From CBDDYU01 sp965235655 (lineage in GTDB: Bacteria > Pseudomonadota > Alphaproteobacteria > Pelagibacterales > Pelagibacteraceae): 64,000 nucleotides of DNA. The stretch spans positions 396,703 through 460,702 of the forward strand of contig CBDDYU010000001.1 in NCBI GenBank assembly GCA_965235655.1. Direction: 5' to 3'. Made by a program: the position numbers and the translations under genes. Below the pieces are notes generated by a model. That model was given only the letters and a program-made list of their open reading frames with translations. It did no database searches and had not been told where the DNA came from. The first letter of the stretch is position 1; each line of letters starts with the position of its first letter. Of this stretch, positions 34,835-43,404 are shown piece by piece.

Positions 34835-35851
34835 TTATTTGTACTCATCCTCTAACTTTTTAGATAACTCAGCAATATTTTCAGGTGGCCAATTTGGAAT
34901 TTCGATTCCAAGATATAACGACATTCCCGACAAAACCTCTTTAATTTCATTAAGAGATTTACGACCAAAATTTGGCGTTCTTAACATTTCACCTTCAGTT
35001 TTCTGAACCAGATCCCCTATATAAATTATGTTGTCATTTTTTAAACAGTTCATAGACCTAACTGATAATTCCAATTCATCAACTCTTCTCAATAAATTTT
35101 TGTTAAATTCTGGCTCAGAAGATGTAGGTTGTGCTACTACTTCTTTAGGCTCATCAAAATTAATGAATAATGAAAGTTGATCTTGTAAAATTCTAGCTGC
35201 AAAAGCTAAACAGTCATCAGCTGCAACTGACCCATTTGTCTCTATTTCCATGGTTAATTTATCGTAATCAATGGATAAACCTTCCCTAGTGTTAGATACG
35301 TTATAAGAAACTCTTTTTACAGGACTGTAAACTGAATCAATAGGTATTAATCCCAAAGGAGAGTCTTTCTCTCTATTTTTGTCTGCAGACACATAGCCTT
35401 TTCCAGTATTTACAACTAATTCCATATAAATTTTTGTATTTTCGTCTAAATTACAAATAACTTGGTCTGGATTTAAAATTTCAATATCAGGATTTGGATT
35501 AATCATTTTAGCAGTAATCTCACCCGGTCCTTTAGCGTCTAATACTAATTTTTTTGGACCATTTGTATTAAGTTTTAATGATAATGATTTAACATTTAAA
35601 ACAATATCCGTTACATCTTCTCTTACACCATTAATAGATGAAAACTCGTGTAATACTCCGTCAATTTGGATAGCTGTAACTGCAGTTCCTTGAATAGAAG
35701 ATAGCAAAACTCTTCTTAATGCATTACCTAAAGTTAAAGCAAAACCTCTTTCTAATGGTTCAACAGTAATTTTAGCAAATTTTTTATCTTCACTAGCCTG
35801 AATATCAACTTTTGATGGTTTGATTAATTCTTTCCAATTTTTATCTATCAA
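34835..35851 (-). CDS. rpoA: RNA polymerase subunit alpha
   Basis: The 338-residue protein has the complete N-terminal dimerisation domain (FAKITVEPLERGFALTLGNALRRVLLSS with the conserved RRVLL) and a C-terminal domain (DELELSVRSMNCLKNDNI, then TPNFGRKSLNEIKEVL) that contacts UP elements and activators. The start is a TTG, complement of 35849-35851: an exact AGGAG ribosome-binding site lies six bases before it, an in-frame TAG lies four codons upstream, and the next residues IDKNWKELIKP fit homologues. It follows rpsK by 26 bases. Confidence 0.97.
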   Translation of the reverse strand: MIDKNWKELIKPSKVDIQASEDKKFAKITVEPLERGFALTLGNALRRVLLSSIQGTAVTAIQIDGVLHEFSSINGVREDVTDIVLNVKSLSLKLNTNGPKKLVLDAKGPGEITAKMINPNPDIEILNPDQVICNLDENTKIYMELVVNTGKGYVSADKNREKDSPLGLIPIDSVYSPVKRVSYNVSNTREGLSIDYDKLTMEIETNGSVAADDCLAFAARILQDQLSLFINFDEPKEVVAQPTSSEPEFNKNLLRRVDELELSVRSMNCLKNDNIIYIGDLVQKTEGEMLRTPNFGRKSLNEIKEVLSGMSLYLGIEIPNWPPENIAELSKKLEDEYK

Positions 35852-35877
35852 TGTTAGCTCCTATTAGTATTTAATTG

Positions 35878-36336
35878 TTAAACTCTTCTTCTTTTTGGTG
35901 GTCTGCATCCATTATGTGCAATTGGGCTTGTATCTTTAATGGACAAAATTTTAAAACCTCTAGCCTGCAAAGCTCTTAATGCCGTTTCTCTTCCTGAACC
36001 AGGACCTTTAACTTCTACATCTATATTTTTTAACCCATACTCAGCTGCTTTAATTGCAGCATCATCTGCTGCAACTTGTGCAGCGTATGGAGTTGATTTT
36101 CTTGATCCTTTAAAACCTTTAGAACCAGCAGATGACCAAGATAATACATTGCCATCTTTGTCAGTGATTGAAACTATAGTGTTATTAAAAGTAGCATTAA
36201 CAAAACATTTTCCATTAATCACAACTTTTTTTTCTTTTTTCTTTAGACGAAATTTGCTTTTTTTCTTTGTATCAGCTTTTTTTGCTGGAACTTCTTTTTT
36301 TGCTGATGCTTTATTTTTTAATTCTTCTTGGCTCAT
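35878..36336 (-). CDS. rpsK: 30S ribosomal protein S11
   Basis: The S11 core (FVNATFNNTIVSITDKDGN onward, ending in HNGCRPPKRRRV) is complete. The protein is 152 residues against about 129 in Escherichia coli; the extra residues are an N-terminal Ala/Lys-rich stretch (roughly 1-38). The start at 36336 lies two bases after the rpsM stop, and no internal ATG would restore the short form. S4 (rpsD), which follows rpsK in many bacteria, is absent here, as is common in alphaproteobacteria. Confidence 0.97.
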   Translation of the reverse strand: MSQEELKNKASAKKEVPAKKADTKKKSKFRLKKKEKKVVINGKCFVNATFNNTIVSITDKDGNVLSWSSAGSKGFKGSRKSTPYAAQVAADDAAIKAAEYGLKNIDVEVKGPGSGRETALRALQARGFKILSIKDTSPIAHNGCRPPKRRRV

Positions 36337-36338
36337 TT

Positions 36339-36722
36339 TTATTTTTTCGTAATTGTTAATTTTTTACCTGCGATTGCAATAGCTTTTCCTTTTCTCGTTC
36401 TTGCATTAGAGTGGGTTCTTTGTCCTCGCACTGGTAATTTTTTTCTATGTCTTGTACCTCGATAAGTACCTAAGTCTCTCAATCTTTTGATATTTAAAGA
36501 AAGATCTCTTCTTAAATCTCCCTCTACTGTGTAATCTTTATCAATTAGTTCTCTAATTTTTAATACTTCATCTTCAGTAAGACTATTCACTCTTTTTGAT
36601 CGATCAATATTTAAATCTTTGCAAATTTTTTCAGCGTAATGATCTCCAATTCCATAAATATACTGAAGGGCAATAAATACTTGTTTATTTAATGGAAGGT
36701 TGATTCCTGATATACGAGCCAT
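36339..36722 (-). CDS. rpsM: 30S ribosomal protein S13
   Basis: Head protein of the small subunit contacting tRNA and L5. MARISGINLPLNKQVFIAL, IYGIGDHYAEKIC and the C-terminal RGQRTHSNARTRKGK are diagnostic; 127 residues is slightly longer than usual at the C-terminus. It is preceded by a 68-base gap after adk that contains a good promoter match, so it may start a separate rpsM-rpsK-rpoA-rplQ-crcB-rluC unit. Confidence 0.98.
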   Translation of the reverse strand: MARISGINLPLNKQVFIALQYIYGIGDHYAEKICKDLNIDRSKRVNSLTEDEVLKIRELIDKDYTVEGDLRRDLSLNIKRLRDLGTYRGTRHRKKLPVRGQRTHSNARTRKGKAIAIAGKKLTITKK

Positions 36723-36760
36723 AGTAAGTGATTGTAATTATTTAATTTTAAAACCTGCGG

Positions 36761-36788
36761 AGTATATTAATCTTCGATTTAAAGTCAA
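36761..36788 (-). promoter_or_regulatory. candidate promoter of rpsM-rpsK-rpoA-rplQ
   Basis: On the minus strand TTGACT (complement of 36783-36788) and TATACT (complement of 36761-36766) each match consensus at five of six positions, with a 16-base spacer. It lies in the only sizeable gap of the ribosomal protein locus, between the adk stop and the rpsM start, which supports function. Transcription would start about 30 bases upstream of the rpsM ATG. Confidence 0.6.
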
Positions 36789-36790
36789 CT

Positions 36791-37438
36791 TTATAAGCCT
36801 CTGATTATGTTGGATATTTGCTCCGAAACATTGCTAATATCTTGCATAGCATCAACGTCTTTTACTAGATTCATTTCATTATAGTGACCTAGTATTGGCA
36901 AAGTCTGTTCATCGTAGGTATTTAACCTTTTGGTGACCGTTTCTTCATTGTCATCCGATCTTCTTGTTAATGATCTATTTTTACATTCTGATTTTTCACA
37001 CTCTGTAGGGGGATCAAAAAACTCATTGAATGTTTTTTTACATACAGAACAAGAAACCCTTCCTGAAATACGTTTAACTAAAATGGAATAATCTACTTTT
37101 AAATTAAGAACTACAGAAATTTTCTGATTATATTTTAGCAAAAGACTATCTAGTGTCTTAGCTTGATCTAAATTTCTTGGAAAGCCGTCAAAAATAATTT
37201 GATTTTGAATTTTTTTATCACTGATTTTTTTTTCAATTAAATTATTAATAATTTCATCCGAAACTAGTTTTCCAGCATTCATTAAGCCCTCTATTTCTTT
37301 GGCAAGACTTGAACCACTTTTTAATTCCTCTCTCAATAAATCACCAGTGGACAATTGAAATAAATTATAATTATTAATTAAAAACGAAGATTGAGTACCT
37401 TTTCCTGCTCCTGGAGGTCCAAAGATTACTATATTCAT
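36791..37438 (-). CDS. adk: adenylate kinase
   Basis: Interconverts ATP, AMP and ADP. The P-loop is GPPGAGKGTQ (7-16) and the DGFPRNLDQA and GRVSCSVC motifs follow. The LID domain contains four cysteines (CSVC, then CEKSEC), so it is probably the zinc-stabilised long form; length 215 agrees. The secY-adk-rpsM order is common in alphaproteobacteria. It begins one base before the secY stop. Confidence 0.96.
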   Translation of the reverse strand: MNIVIFGPPGAGKGTQSSFLINNYNLFQLSTGDLLREELKSGSSLAKEIEGLMNAGKLVSDEIINNLIEKKISDKKIQNQIIFDGFPRNLDQAKTLDSLLLKYNQKISVVLNLKVDYSILVKRISGRVSCSVCKKTFNEFFDPPTECEKSECKNRSLTRRSDDNEETVTKRLNTYDEQTLPILGHYNEMNLVKDVDAMQDISNVSEQISNIIRGL

Positions 37439-38752
37439 TTATTTAGAAAATTTTGTTTTTTTAATAAGTGAAGCGTATTGAGCACTCATTAATCTTGTTT
37501 GTATTTGTGTAATTGTATCCATTGCAACTACAACAACAATTAATAGAGAAGTTCCACCTAAATAAAAAGGTATAGGATAATTTGCAATCAGTACCTCTGG
37601 TAATAAGCAAATTATAACTAAATATGTTGAGCCAATTACAGTTAATTTTGTTAATAAAGATTCTATAAATTCAGATGTTTTCTCGCCAGGTCTTATTCCT
37701 GGAACAAAACCACCATTCTTTTTAAGATTATCTGAAGTTTCTACAGGATTAAAAATGATTGAAGTATAGAAAAAAGAAAAGAAGATAATCCCCGCTGCAT
37801 AGAAAATCATATAAAGAGGTTTTCCTTGGCCCAATAAAGAAGTTATGGAAAATAAGAAAGAGTCTGTGCTAGTGGAAAAATTAGACAAAGTAATTGGTAG
37901 CAACAATAAAGCTGATGCAAAAATTGCCGGTATAACTCCAGCTGTATTAACTTTAAGTGGTAAATATGACGCTTCACCTCCAAACATTTTGTTTCCCATT
38001 TGTCTTTTAGGATATTGTATTAAAATTCTTCTTTGAGCTCTTTCTACAAAAACAATAAAATAAATAGCTAATAATAGTAAAATCAAAACGGATAACACAA
38101 CCACACTTGAAATTGCTCCTGTTCTACCTAATTCAAAAGTAGAAGCCAAAGCTCCAGGAATTTCAGCAACGATACCTGAAAAAATGATCAAAGATATTCC
38201 GTTACCCACTCCCCTTGCTGTAATTTGCTCACCTAGCCACATAATAAAAACTGTACCAGTAACTAGAGTAACTGTTGTTACAAATCTAAAATACAATCCT
38301 GGATCGAGAACTAATCCTTGAGAATTTTCAAGACTTACGGCTACACCATAACCTTGCACTAAAGCTAAAAGAACTGTTCCATATCTAGTGTACTGAGTAA
38401 TTTTCTGTCTTCCATACTCACCCTGATTTTTTAAATTTTTAAAATACTCGGTAACACCAGTTAGCAACTGAATAATAATGGAAGCAGAAATATATGGCAT
38501 GATTCCCAATGTTAATATCGCCATCCTACTGACTGAGCCGCCAGCAAATAAATTAAACATTCCAAGTAAGCTTCGTTCGTTACCAGATATTAAATTTTTT
38601 AAACTCTCAGGGTCTATACCTGGAATTGGCACATAAGTACAAAATCTGTAAATTATTAAAATAAATAAAGTGTAAAATATTCTTTTGGTTAAGTCATTTG
38701 ACTGTGAAAAAAAACCAGATCCGCTACTTGGTGTACCTGAAAAGTTAGACAT
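37439..38752 (-). CDS. secY: protein translocase subunit SecY
   Basis: The channel subunit of the Sec translocon. Ten membrane helices are expected and visible; TYVPIPGIDPE near the start, the plug-region GMFNLFAGGSVSRMAILTLGIMP, and the cytoplasmic loop QYPKRQMG are typical. 437 residues is normal. It follows rplO by three bases in the spc cluster. No rpmJ lies after it. Confidence 0.97.
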   Translation of the reverse strand: MSNFSGTPSSGSGFFSQSNDLTKRIFYTLFILIIYRFCTYVPIPGIDPESLKNLISGNERSLLGMFNLFAGGSVSRMAILTLGIMPYISASIIIQLLTGVTEYFKNLKNQGEYGRQKITQYTRYGTVLLALVQGYGVAVSLENSQGLVLDPGLYFRFVTTVTLVTGTVFIMWLGEQITARGVGNGISLIIFSGIVAEIPGALASTFELGRTGAISSVVVLSVLILLLLAIYFIVFVERAQRRILIQYPKRQMGNKMFGGEASYLPLKVNTAGVIPAIFASALLLLPITLSNFSTSTDSFLFSITSLLGQGKPLYMIFYAAGIIFFSFFYTSIIFNPVETSDNLKKNGGFVPGIRPGEKTSEFIESLLTKLTVIGSTYLVIICLLPEVLIANYPIPFYLGGTSLLIVVVVAMDTITQIQTRLMSAQYASLIKKTKFSK

Positions 38753-38755
38753 TTA

Positions 38756-39214
38756 TTACTTTAAAATTTCTACTGTTCCGCCAGATTTTTCTATTTTCGT
38801 TTTTGCACTTTCGCTCACTTTGTGAGCTACAATATTTACTTTTTGACTAATCTCACCTGTTCCTAACACTTTTATTTTTAAATATTTTGCATTTTTTTTA
38901 TCTTTCGATCTTATTAAAGAACTTAGGTCTAATTTGTTTGATAAATCTATTTTTTTCTTTTCAATAAAGTTTGAAATATCTCTTAAGTTAATTACAAAGT
39001 TATTTTCTCTATTTTTAATAGAATTAAATCCTCTTTTTGGAAGTCTTCTAAATAAAGGCATCTGACCACCCTCGTAAGATTTTATGGCTACTCCTGATCT
39101 TGCTTTTTGACCTTTAACGCCCCTGCCTGCTGTTTTTCCTTTTCCAGATCCAATACCACGACCTACTCTTTTACTTTTTTTATGTAATTTCGTAGCAATA
39201 TCATTTAATTTCAT
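38756..39214 (-). CDS. rplO: 50S ribosomal protein L15
   Basis: The glycine-rich N-terminal extension (KRVGRGIGSGKGKTAGRGVKGQ) that threads into 23S rRNA and the GGQMPLFRRLPKRGF motif identify L15. 152 residues, complete. It begins only one base after the rpsE stop, which leaves no room for rpmD (L30), the gene found here in most bacteria. Confidence 0.98.
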   Translation of the reverse strand: MKLNDIATKLHKKSKRVGRGIGSGKGKTAGRGVKGQKARSGVAIKSYEGGQMPLFRRLPKRGFNSIKNRENNFVINLRDISNFIEKKKIDLSNKLDLSSLIRSKDKKNAKYLKIKVLGTGEISQKVNIVAHKVSESAKTKIEKSGGTVEILK

Positions 39215-39215
39215 T

Positions 39216-39713
39216 TTATCTCCTTGAAACTATGTCTTTGATTTTTTTTCCTCTAACTAGAGAAATATCTTTAGGTGTTTGTTGGCTTGTTAATGCAACA
39301 AAAACTGCTCTTATCAGATTGTAAGGATTTGCAGAACCAATAGATTTTCCAACTACATCTTGAATGCCTGACATTTCACAAATCGCTCGGACTGCACCGC
39401 CAGCTATAATTCCTGTTCCAGCTGGAGCACTTCTTAATACTACTTTTCCAGCACCACTTTTACCCTTAACATCATGATGCAATGTTCTTCCATCTCTTAA
39501 GGGAATTTTAATTAATGATTTTTTTGCAGAGTCCGAAGCTTTTTTAATAGCATCCGGTACCTGTTTTGCTTTTCCTTGGCCAAATCCAACCTGTCCTTTT
39601 TGATTACCAGCTACCACAAGTGCAGCAAAGCCAAATCTTCTTCCGCCTTTTACCACTTTTGTAATTCTATTGATCGCTACTAGTTTTTCCTTAATTTCTG
39701 AAACTTTGCTCAT
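39216..39713 (-). CDS. rpsE: 30S ribosomal protein S5
   Basis: Decoding-site protein involved in translational fidelity. VVKGGRRFGFAALVVAGNQKGQVGFG is the S5 N-terminal domain with the region where spectinomycin-resistance changes fall in other bacteria, and it looks wild type. The C-terminal domain RSAPAGTGIIAGGAVRAICE is intact. 165 residues, normal. Spacing to rplR is three bases. Confidence 0.98.
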   Translation of the reverse strand: MSKVSEIKEKLVAINRITKVVKGGRRFGFAALVVAGNQKGQVGFGQGKAKQVPDAIKKASDSAKKSLIKIPLRDGRTLHHDVKGKSGAGKVVLRSAPAGTGIIAGGAVRAICEMSGIQDVVGKSIGSANPYNLIRAVFVALTSQQTPKDISLVRGKKIKDIVSRR

Positions 39714-39716
39714 ATA

Positions 39717-40058
39717 TTAAAATTTTAATCCTCCGCTTCTTGCCGCTTCTGCTAATGATTTAACTCTGCCGTGATATTTATAACTACCTCTATCAAAATA
39801 AACTTCTTTAATACCTTTTTCCAAACTTCTTTCAGCAATTAATTTACCAACTACTTTGGACATTTCTGTTTTATTTTGTTTTTCCAAAGCTTTTTCTTTT
39901 GAGGAAGCGCTAACTATTGTAGATCTTTTGCTATCATCAATTAATTGAGCATAGATATATTTTGTAGATCGAAACACAGTTAACCGAGGCTTATTCGTAT
40001 TAACTCTTTTTAATTTTGCACGATTACGTTTTTTTCTAATTAAAGTGTTGTTTCTCAT
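39717..40058 (-). CDS. rplR: 50S ribosomal protein L18
   Basis: Binds 5S rRNA. RLTVFRSTKYIYAQLIDD and the C-terminal VYFDRGSYKYHGRVKSLAEAARSGGLKF are diagnostic. At 113 residues it is the usual bacterial size. It follows rplF with no spacer. Confidence 0.97.
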   Translation of the reverse strand: MRNNTLIRKKRNRAKLKRVNTNKPRLTVFRSTKYIYAQLIDDSKRSTIVSASSKEKALEKQNKTEMSKVVGKLIAERSLEKGIKEVYFDRGSYKYHGRVKSLAEAARSGGLKF

Positions 40059-40595
40059 TTATTTTTTCTTTCCTTCTTTTTTCAAGATAAATTGACCCTC
40101 TGAAGTAATTCCCTTTTGCTTGTATGGCTCTACTGGTTTAAAAAATTTGATATCAGATGCTACTTTTCCAATAAGCTGTTTGTCGTTTCCGTTTAAAGTA
40201 ATTTTTGTTTGCTTATCTATTTTAACCTCAATACCTTCAGGAATATCATAAAAAATATCATGACTAAAACCTAGTTGGAATTGTATCTGCTTTCCTTTTA
40301 AGTTTGCTCTAAAACCTACTCCATTTAAATTTAAAATAATTTCGTAACCTTTGGAAACACCAATGATGGCATTGTTAATTAAACTTCTTTGCAATCCCCA
40401 AAAAACTTTATTCTGTTCGGATCCTTCTTTAGGTTTTACAGAAATATGCTTTTCTTCCACTTTAGTTTCCAAAAGCTCTGTATTCAAAGCTACTTCTTTT
40501 TTCCCCTTAGGACCTTCTAATAAAATTTTATTGCCAGCTATTGTGGCTTTAACTTTTTCAGGTATTTCGATTAATTTTTTTCCAATTTTAGACAT
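40059..40595 (-). CDS. rplF: 50S ribosomal protein L6
   Basis: Two-domain L6 near the factor-binding site. MSKIGKKLIEIPEKVKATI opens the protein and the C-terminal EPYKQKGITSEGQFILKKEGKKK carries the family signature (PYKGKGI-like). 178 residues, normal. It lies six bases after rpsH. Confidence 0.98.
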   Translation of the reverse strand: MSKIGKKLIEIPEKVKATIAGNKILLEGPKGKKEVALNTELLETKVEEKHISVKPKEGSEQNKVFWGLQRSLINNAIIGVSKGYEIILNLNGVGFRANLKGKQIQFQLGFSHDIFYDIPEGIEVKIDKQTKITLNGNDKQLIGKVASDIKFFKPVEPYKQKGITSEGQFILKKEGKKK

Positions 40596-40601
40596 AAATT
40601 T

Positions 40602-41003
40602 TTATGAAATATTACAGAGAATTTCTCCTCCTAATTTTTGATCTCTTGCCTCATTGTCAGATAGAATTCCTTTAGAGGTTGAAATGATAGAAATACCAAG
40701 TCCGTTTAATACTCTTGGTAAACTTTCAAATCTTGAATAAATTCGTCTGCCAGGTTTTGAAATACGCTTAATTTCTCTTATTACTGGCGACCCATGCACA
40801 TATTTTAAATGCACTTTTAATACTTCGAAGTTAGATTCTTTGTTTTTTTCAACGTCATAACTTGAAATAAAACCCTCTCTTTGCAATGCATCTAAGATAA
40901 ATTTTTTAAATTTGGAACTTGGGATTGAAACAGAAGGATGCTGTTTTTGTTGAGCATTTCTTATTCTAGTCAACATATCGCCAATTGGATCTGATATCGT
41001 CAT
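40602..41003 (-). CDS. rpsH: 30S ribosomal protein S8
   Basis: Central-domain assembly protein and, in many bacteria, the autoregulator of the spc operon. SDPIGDMLTRIRNAQQ and the C-terminal GISIISTSKGILSDNEAR are diagnostic. At 133 residues it is complete. Spacing to rpsN is 13 bases. Confidence 0.98.
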   Translation of the reverse strand: MTISDPIGDMLTRIRNAQQKQHPSVSIPSSKFKKFILDALQREGFISSYDVEKNKESNFEVLKVHLKYVHGSPVIREIKRISKPGRRIYSRFESLPRVLNGLGISIISTSKGILSDNEARDQKLGGEILCNIS

Positions 41004-41016
41004 AATAATTCCTTTC

Positions 41017-41322
41017 CTACCAACTTGATTTTGTCATGCCTGGAATTTTTCCACTTGAAGCTAATTTTCTAAGCGCAATTCTAGACATTTTTAGTTTTCG
41101 GTAATAACCGTGTGGTCTACCTGTGATTTCACATCTATTTCTTATTCTATTTTTTGCAGAATTTTTTGGAAGTTTAGCTAGTTTTAAAGTTGCTGCAAAT
41201 CTTTCGTTAAGATTTGTTTTTTTATCCATCACAATAGCTTTTAATTTTGCACGTTTATTAGCAAACTTTTTAGCCATACGTACTCTTTTTAAGTTTCTAT
41301 GAATTGCCGATGTTTTTGCCAT
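41017..41322 (-). CDS. rpsN: 30S ribosomal protein S14 (zinc-free type)
   Basis: The 101-residue long form of S14, ending NRCEITGRPHGYYRKLKMSR and IPGMTKSSW. It has a single cysteine and no CxxC pairs, so it is the zinc-independent form, suited to zinc-poor water; this is the usual alphaproteobacterial type. It overlaps rplE by one base. Confidence 0.97.
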   Translation of the reverse strand: MAKTSAIHRNLKRVRMAKKFANKRAKLKAIVMDKKTNLNERFAATLKLAKLPKNSAKNRIRNRCEITGRPHGYYRKLKMSRIALRKLASSGKIPGMTKSSW

Positions 41323-41876
41323 TAATTAGATCCTTTCTTATAAAATGGAAATTGAAAACTATCTAGTAAAGCTCTAGCCTGATTTTTGTCAGAAGTTGAA
41401 GTTACAACTGTAATATCCATTCCTCTCATTTTTTCTATTTTATCAAAATTAACTTCTGGAAAAATTACATGCTCTTTAATTCCAAAGCTGTAATTTGCAT
41501 CTTTATCAAAACTGTCAGGATTTAATCCTCTAAAATCTTTTATTCTTGGTAATGCCATATTGATTAATCTATCTAAAAAATAATACATATTATTTTTTCT
41601 CAACGTCACCTTAAGGCCCATTGGTATATCTTTTCTAGTTTTGAAATTTGCTACAGCTTTCTTTGATTTGGTTAAAGTAGGCTGCTGACCAGTCAAATTG
41701 GCTAAATCGGTCTGAATAACTTTTAATATTTTGCTATCACTTGCATCTAAACCTAAACCCATATTTAAAACAATTTTTTCAATTTTTGGTACTTGCATTA
41801 CGTTTTGAATTCCCAAATTTTGTTTTAAAGCTGGAATAAATTCTTCCTGGTATATTTTTTTTAATCTAGGTATCAT
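41322..41876 (-). CDS. rplE: 50S ribosomal protein L5
   Basis: 5S rRNA-binding protein that contacts S13 across the subunit bridge. MQVPKIEKIVLNMGLG, GQQPTLTKSKKAVANFKTRK and IPMGLKVTLRKNNMYYFLDRL are diagnostic. 184 residues, normal. It follows rplX by three bases. Confidence 0.98.
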   Translation of the reverse strand: MIPRLKKIYQEEFIPALKQNLGIQNVMQVPKIEKIVLNMGLGLDASDSKILKVIQTDLANLTGQQPTLTKSKKAVANFKTRKDIPMGLKVTLRKNNMYYFLDRLINMALPRIKDFRGLNPDSFDKDANYSFGIKEHVIFPEVNFDKIEKMRGMDITVVTSTSDKNQARALLDSFQFPFYKKGSN

Positions 41877-41879
41877 TTT

Positions 41880-42194
41880 TTATTTTTTCTTTTTCGTTTC
41901 TTTTTTTTCTTTTGTCTCTACTTTTTTTTCATCTTTTTTCTTGATTTCAGCAGTTTTTACCAAAGATAAATTCGATAAATGAATTGATTTTTCAATACTA
42001 ACTATCCCACCTTTGTTTTCTTTAGTTGGCTTTTGATGTTTTTTTACAAGATTTAATCCTTTAATAATTGCTCGTTTATTAACAAAACCTTTTTTTGATT
42101 TCAGACTTACAATTTCTAAAATTTCACCCGTTTTACCTCTTTCATCACCTGATAATATTTTAACAGTATTTCCTTTTTTTAATTGGGCTTTCAT
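41880..42194 (-). CDS. rplX: 50S ribosomal protein L24
   Basis: Assembly-initiator protein at the 5' end of 23S rRNA. The KOW motif GNTVKILSGDERGKTGEI (8-25) and the later GIVSIEKSIHLSNLSLV are present. About 20 Lys/Glu-rich residues extend the C-terminus. It overlaps rplN by one base. Confidence 0.97.
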   Translation of the reverse strand: MKAQLKKGNTVKILSGDERGKTGEILEIVSLKSKKGFVNKRAIIKGLNLVKKHQKPTKENKGGIVSIEKSIHLSNLSLVKTAEIKKKDEKKVETKEKKETKKKK

Positions 42195-42562
42195 TACAAA
42201 ACCTCCGGAGCTAATGAGATAATTTTCATATGATTCTTCACTCTTAATTCACGTGTCACTGGTCCAAAAATCCTAGTTCCTATTGGCTCATTATTTGCAG
42301 CGATCAAAACTGCAGCATTTGTATCAAACTTTATACATGAACCATCAGTTCTACTAATTTGTTTTCTTGTTCTGACGACTACCGCTTTGTGCACATCACC
42401 TTTTTTTACCTTACCTTTGGGCATTGCATCTTTAATACTTACGACGATAATATCTCCAATAGATGCATATCTACGTTTTGAACCACCCAAAACCTTAATG
42501 CACTCTATTCTTTTAGCGCCCGTATTATCTGCAACTTCTAATTCTGTTTGTACTTGAATCAT
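42194..42562 (-). CDS. rplN: 50S ribosomal protein L14
   Basis: The start at 42562 (MIQVQTELEVADNTGAKR) gives the standard 122-residue L14; the frame extends eight codons further, but that would only lengthen the overlap with rpsQ. GDIIVVSIKDAMPKGKVKKG and the C-terminal REL-x-KNHMKIISLAPEVL are typical. It overlaps rpsQ by four bases. Confidence 0.98.
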   Translation of the reverse strand: MIQVQTELEVADNTGAKRIECIKVLGGSKRRYASIGDIIVVSIKDAMPKGKVKKGDVHKAVVVRTRKQISRTDGSCIKFDTNAAVLIAANNEPIGTRIFGPVTRELRVKNHMKIISLAPEVL

Positions 42563-42795
42563 TTGCTTGCCTCTATCACTTTCCACTTTTTAAGTTTTGA
42601 AATTGGTGCTGACTCAATTATCTTCACATCATCACCTATTTGAAAAGAACCACTTTCATAATGAGCATGATATTTTTTTGTTCTTTTCACAACTTTTAAT
42701 AACACTGGATGTCTAAATTTTCTTTCTACTTGGACAACAAGTGTTTTTAGATTTTTATTACTAACTACTTTTCCTTGTAAAATTCTTTTACTCAT
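42559..42795 (-). CDS. rpsQ: 30S ribosomal protein S17
   Basis: OB-fold protein of the small-subunit body. RILQGKVVSNKNLKTLVVQV and KKYHAHYESGSFQIGDDVKIIE identify it. 78 residues, normal. It overlaps both rplN and rpmC by four bases. Confidence 0.97.
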   Translation of the reverse strand: MSKRILQGKVVSNKNLKTLVVQVERKFRHPVLLKVVKRTKKYHAHYESGSFQIGDDVKIIESAPISKLKKWKVIEASK

Positions 42796-42986
42796 TTTTC
42801 TTTCTTCTTCTGATTAATAAATGTTAAAATTTTAGCTATAGTTCTTCGAACTATAGTAATTCTTGCGCTATTAGTAATTTGAGAATTCATTTTTTGTATT
42901 CTTAAATTAAACTTTTCTTTTTTAAAATTAGCTAGCTCTTTTTCAAGCTGACTAACTGATAAATTTTTTAGTTCTTTTGTTTTCAT
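42792..42986 (-). CDS. rpmC: 50S ribosomal protein L29
   Basis: Small helical hairpin at the exit tunnel, where nascent-chain factors dock. KTKELKNLSVSQLEKELANF and FNLRIQKMNSQITNSARI are characteristic. 64 residues, normal. It follows rplP by one base. Confidence 0.96.
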   Translation of the reverse strand: MKTKELKNLSVSQLEKELANFKKEKFNLRIQKMNSQITNSARITIVRRTIAKILTFINQKKKEK

Positions 42987-42987
42987 A

Positions 42988-43404
42988 TTAAATATTAATA
43001 TTTCTTTTCACAATTTTGGTTTTAATAGGTAATTTTGATGATGCTCGGTCAAATGCTTCTTTGGCCACAACATCACTTACTCCGTCAATTTCAAATATAA
43101 TTCTTCCAGGTTTTACTCTACATACGTAATACTCAATATTCCCTTTACCTTTACCCATCCTGACTTCAATTGGTTTTTTTGAAACTGGAATATTTGGAAA
43201 AATTCTTAACCATACTCGGCCTGCTCTTTTCATGTGTCTTGTTAATGCAACCCTAGCAGCTTCAATTTGTCGTGAAGTAATTCTTTCTGGTTCCATAGCC
43301 TGCAAACCATGTGAGCCGAAATTTATAGTCGCTCCACGCTCTGCTACGCCGTGAATTCTTCCTTTATGAGCTTTTCTATATTTTGTTCTTGCTGGCTGTA
43401 ACAT
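42988..43404 (-). CDS. rplP: 50S ribosomal protein L16
   Basis: Peptidyl-transferase-region protein. MLQPARTKYRKAHKGR, GLQAMEPERITSRQIEAARV and RMGKGKGNIEYYVCRVKPGR are diagnostic. The protein is complete at 138 residues. Its start overlaps the rpsC stop by one base. Confidence 0.98.
   Translation of the reverse strand: MLQPARTKYRKAHKGRIHGVAERGATINFGSHGLQAMEPERITSRQIEAARVALTRHMKRAGRVWLRIFPNIPVSKKPIEVRMGKGKGNIEYYVCRVKPGRIIFEIDGVSDVVAKEAFDRASSKLPIKTKIVKRNINI

Noticed and set aside
41017..41322. Possibility that S14 is the zinc-ribbon paralogue
   Set aside because: At 101 residues with one cysteine and no CxxC pairs it is clearly the long zinc-free form.
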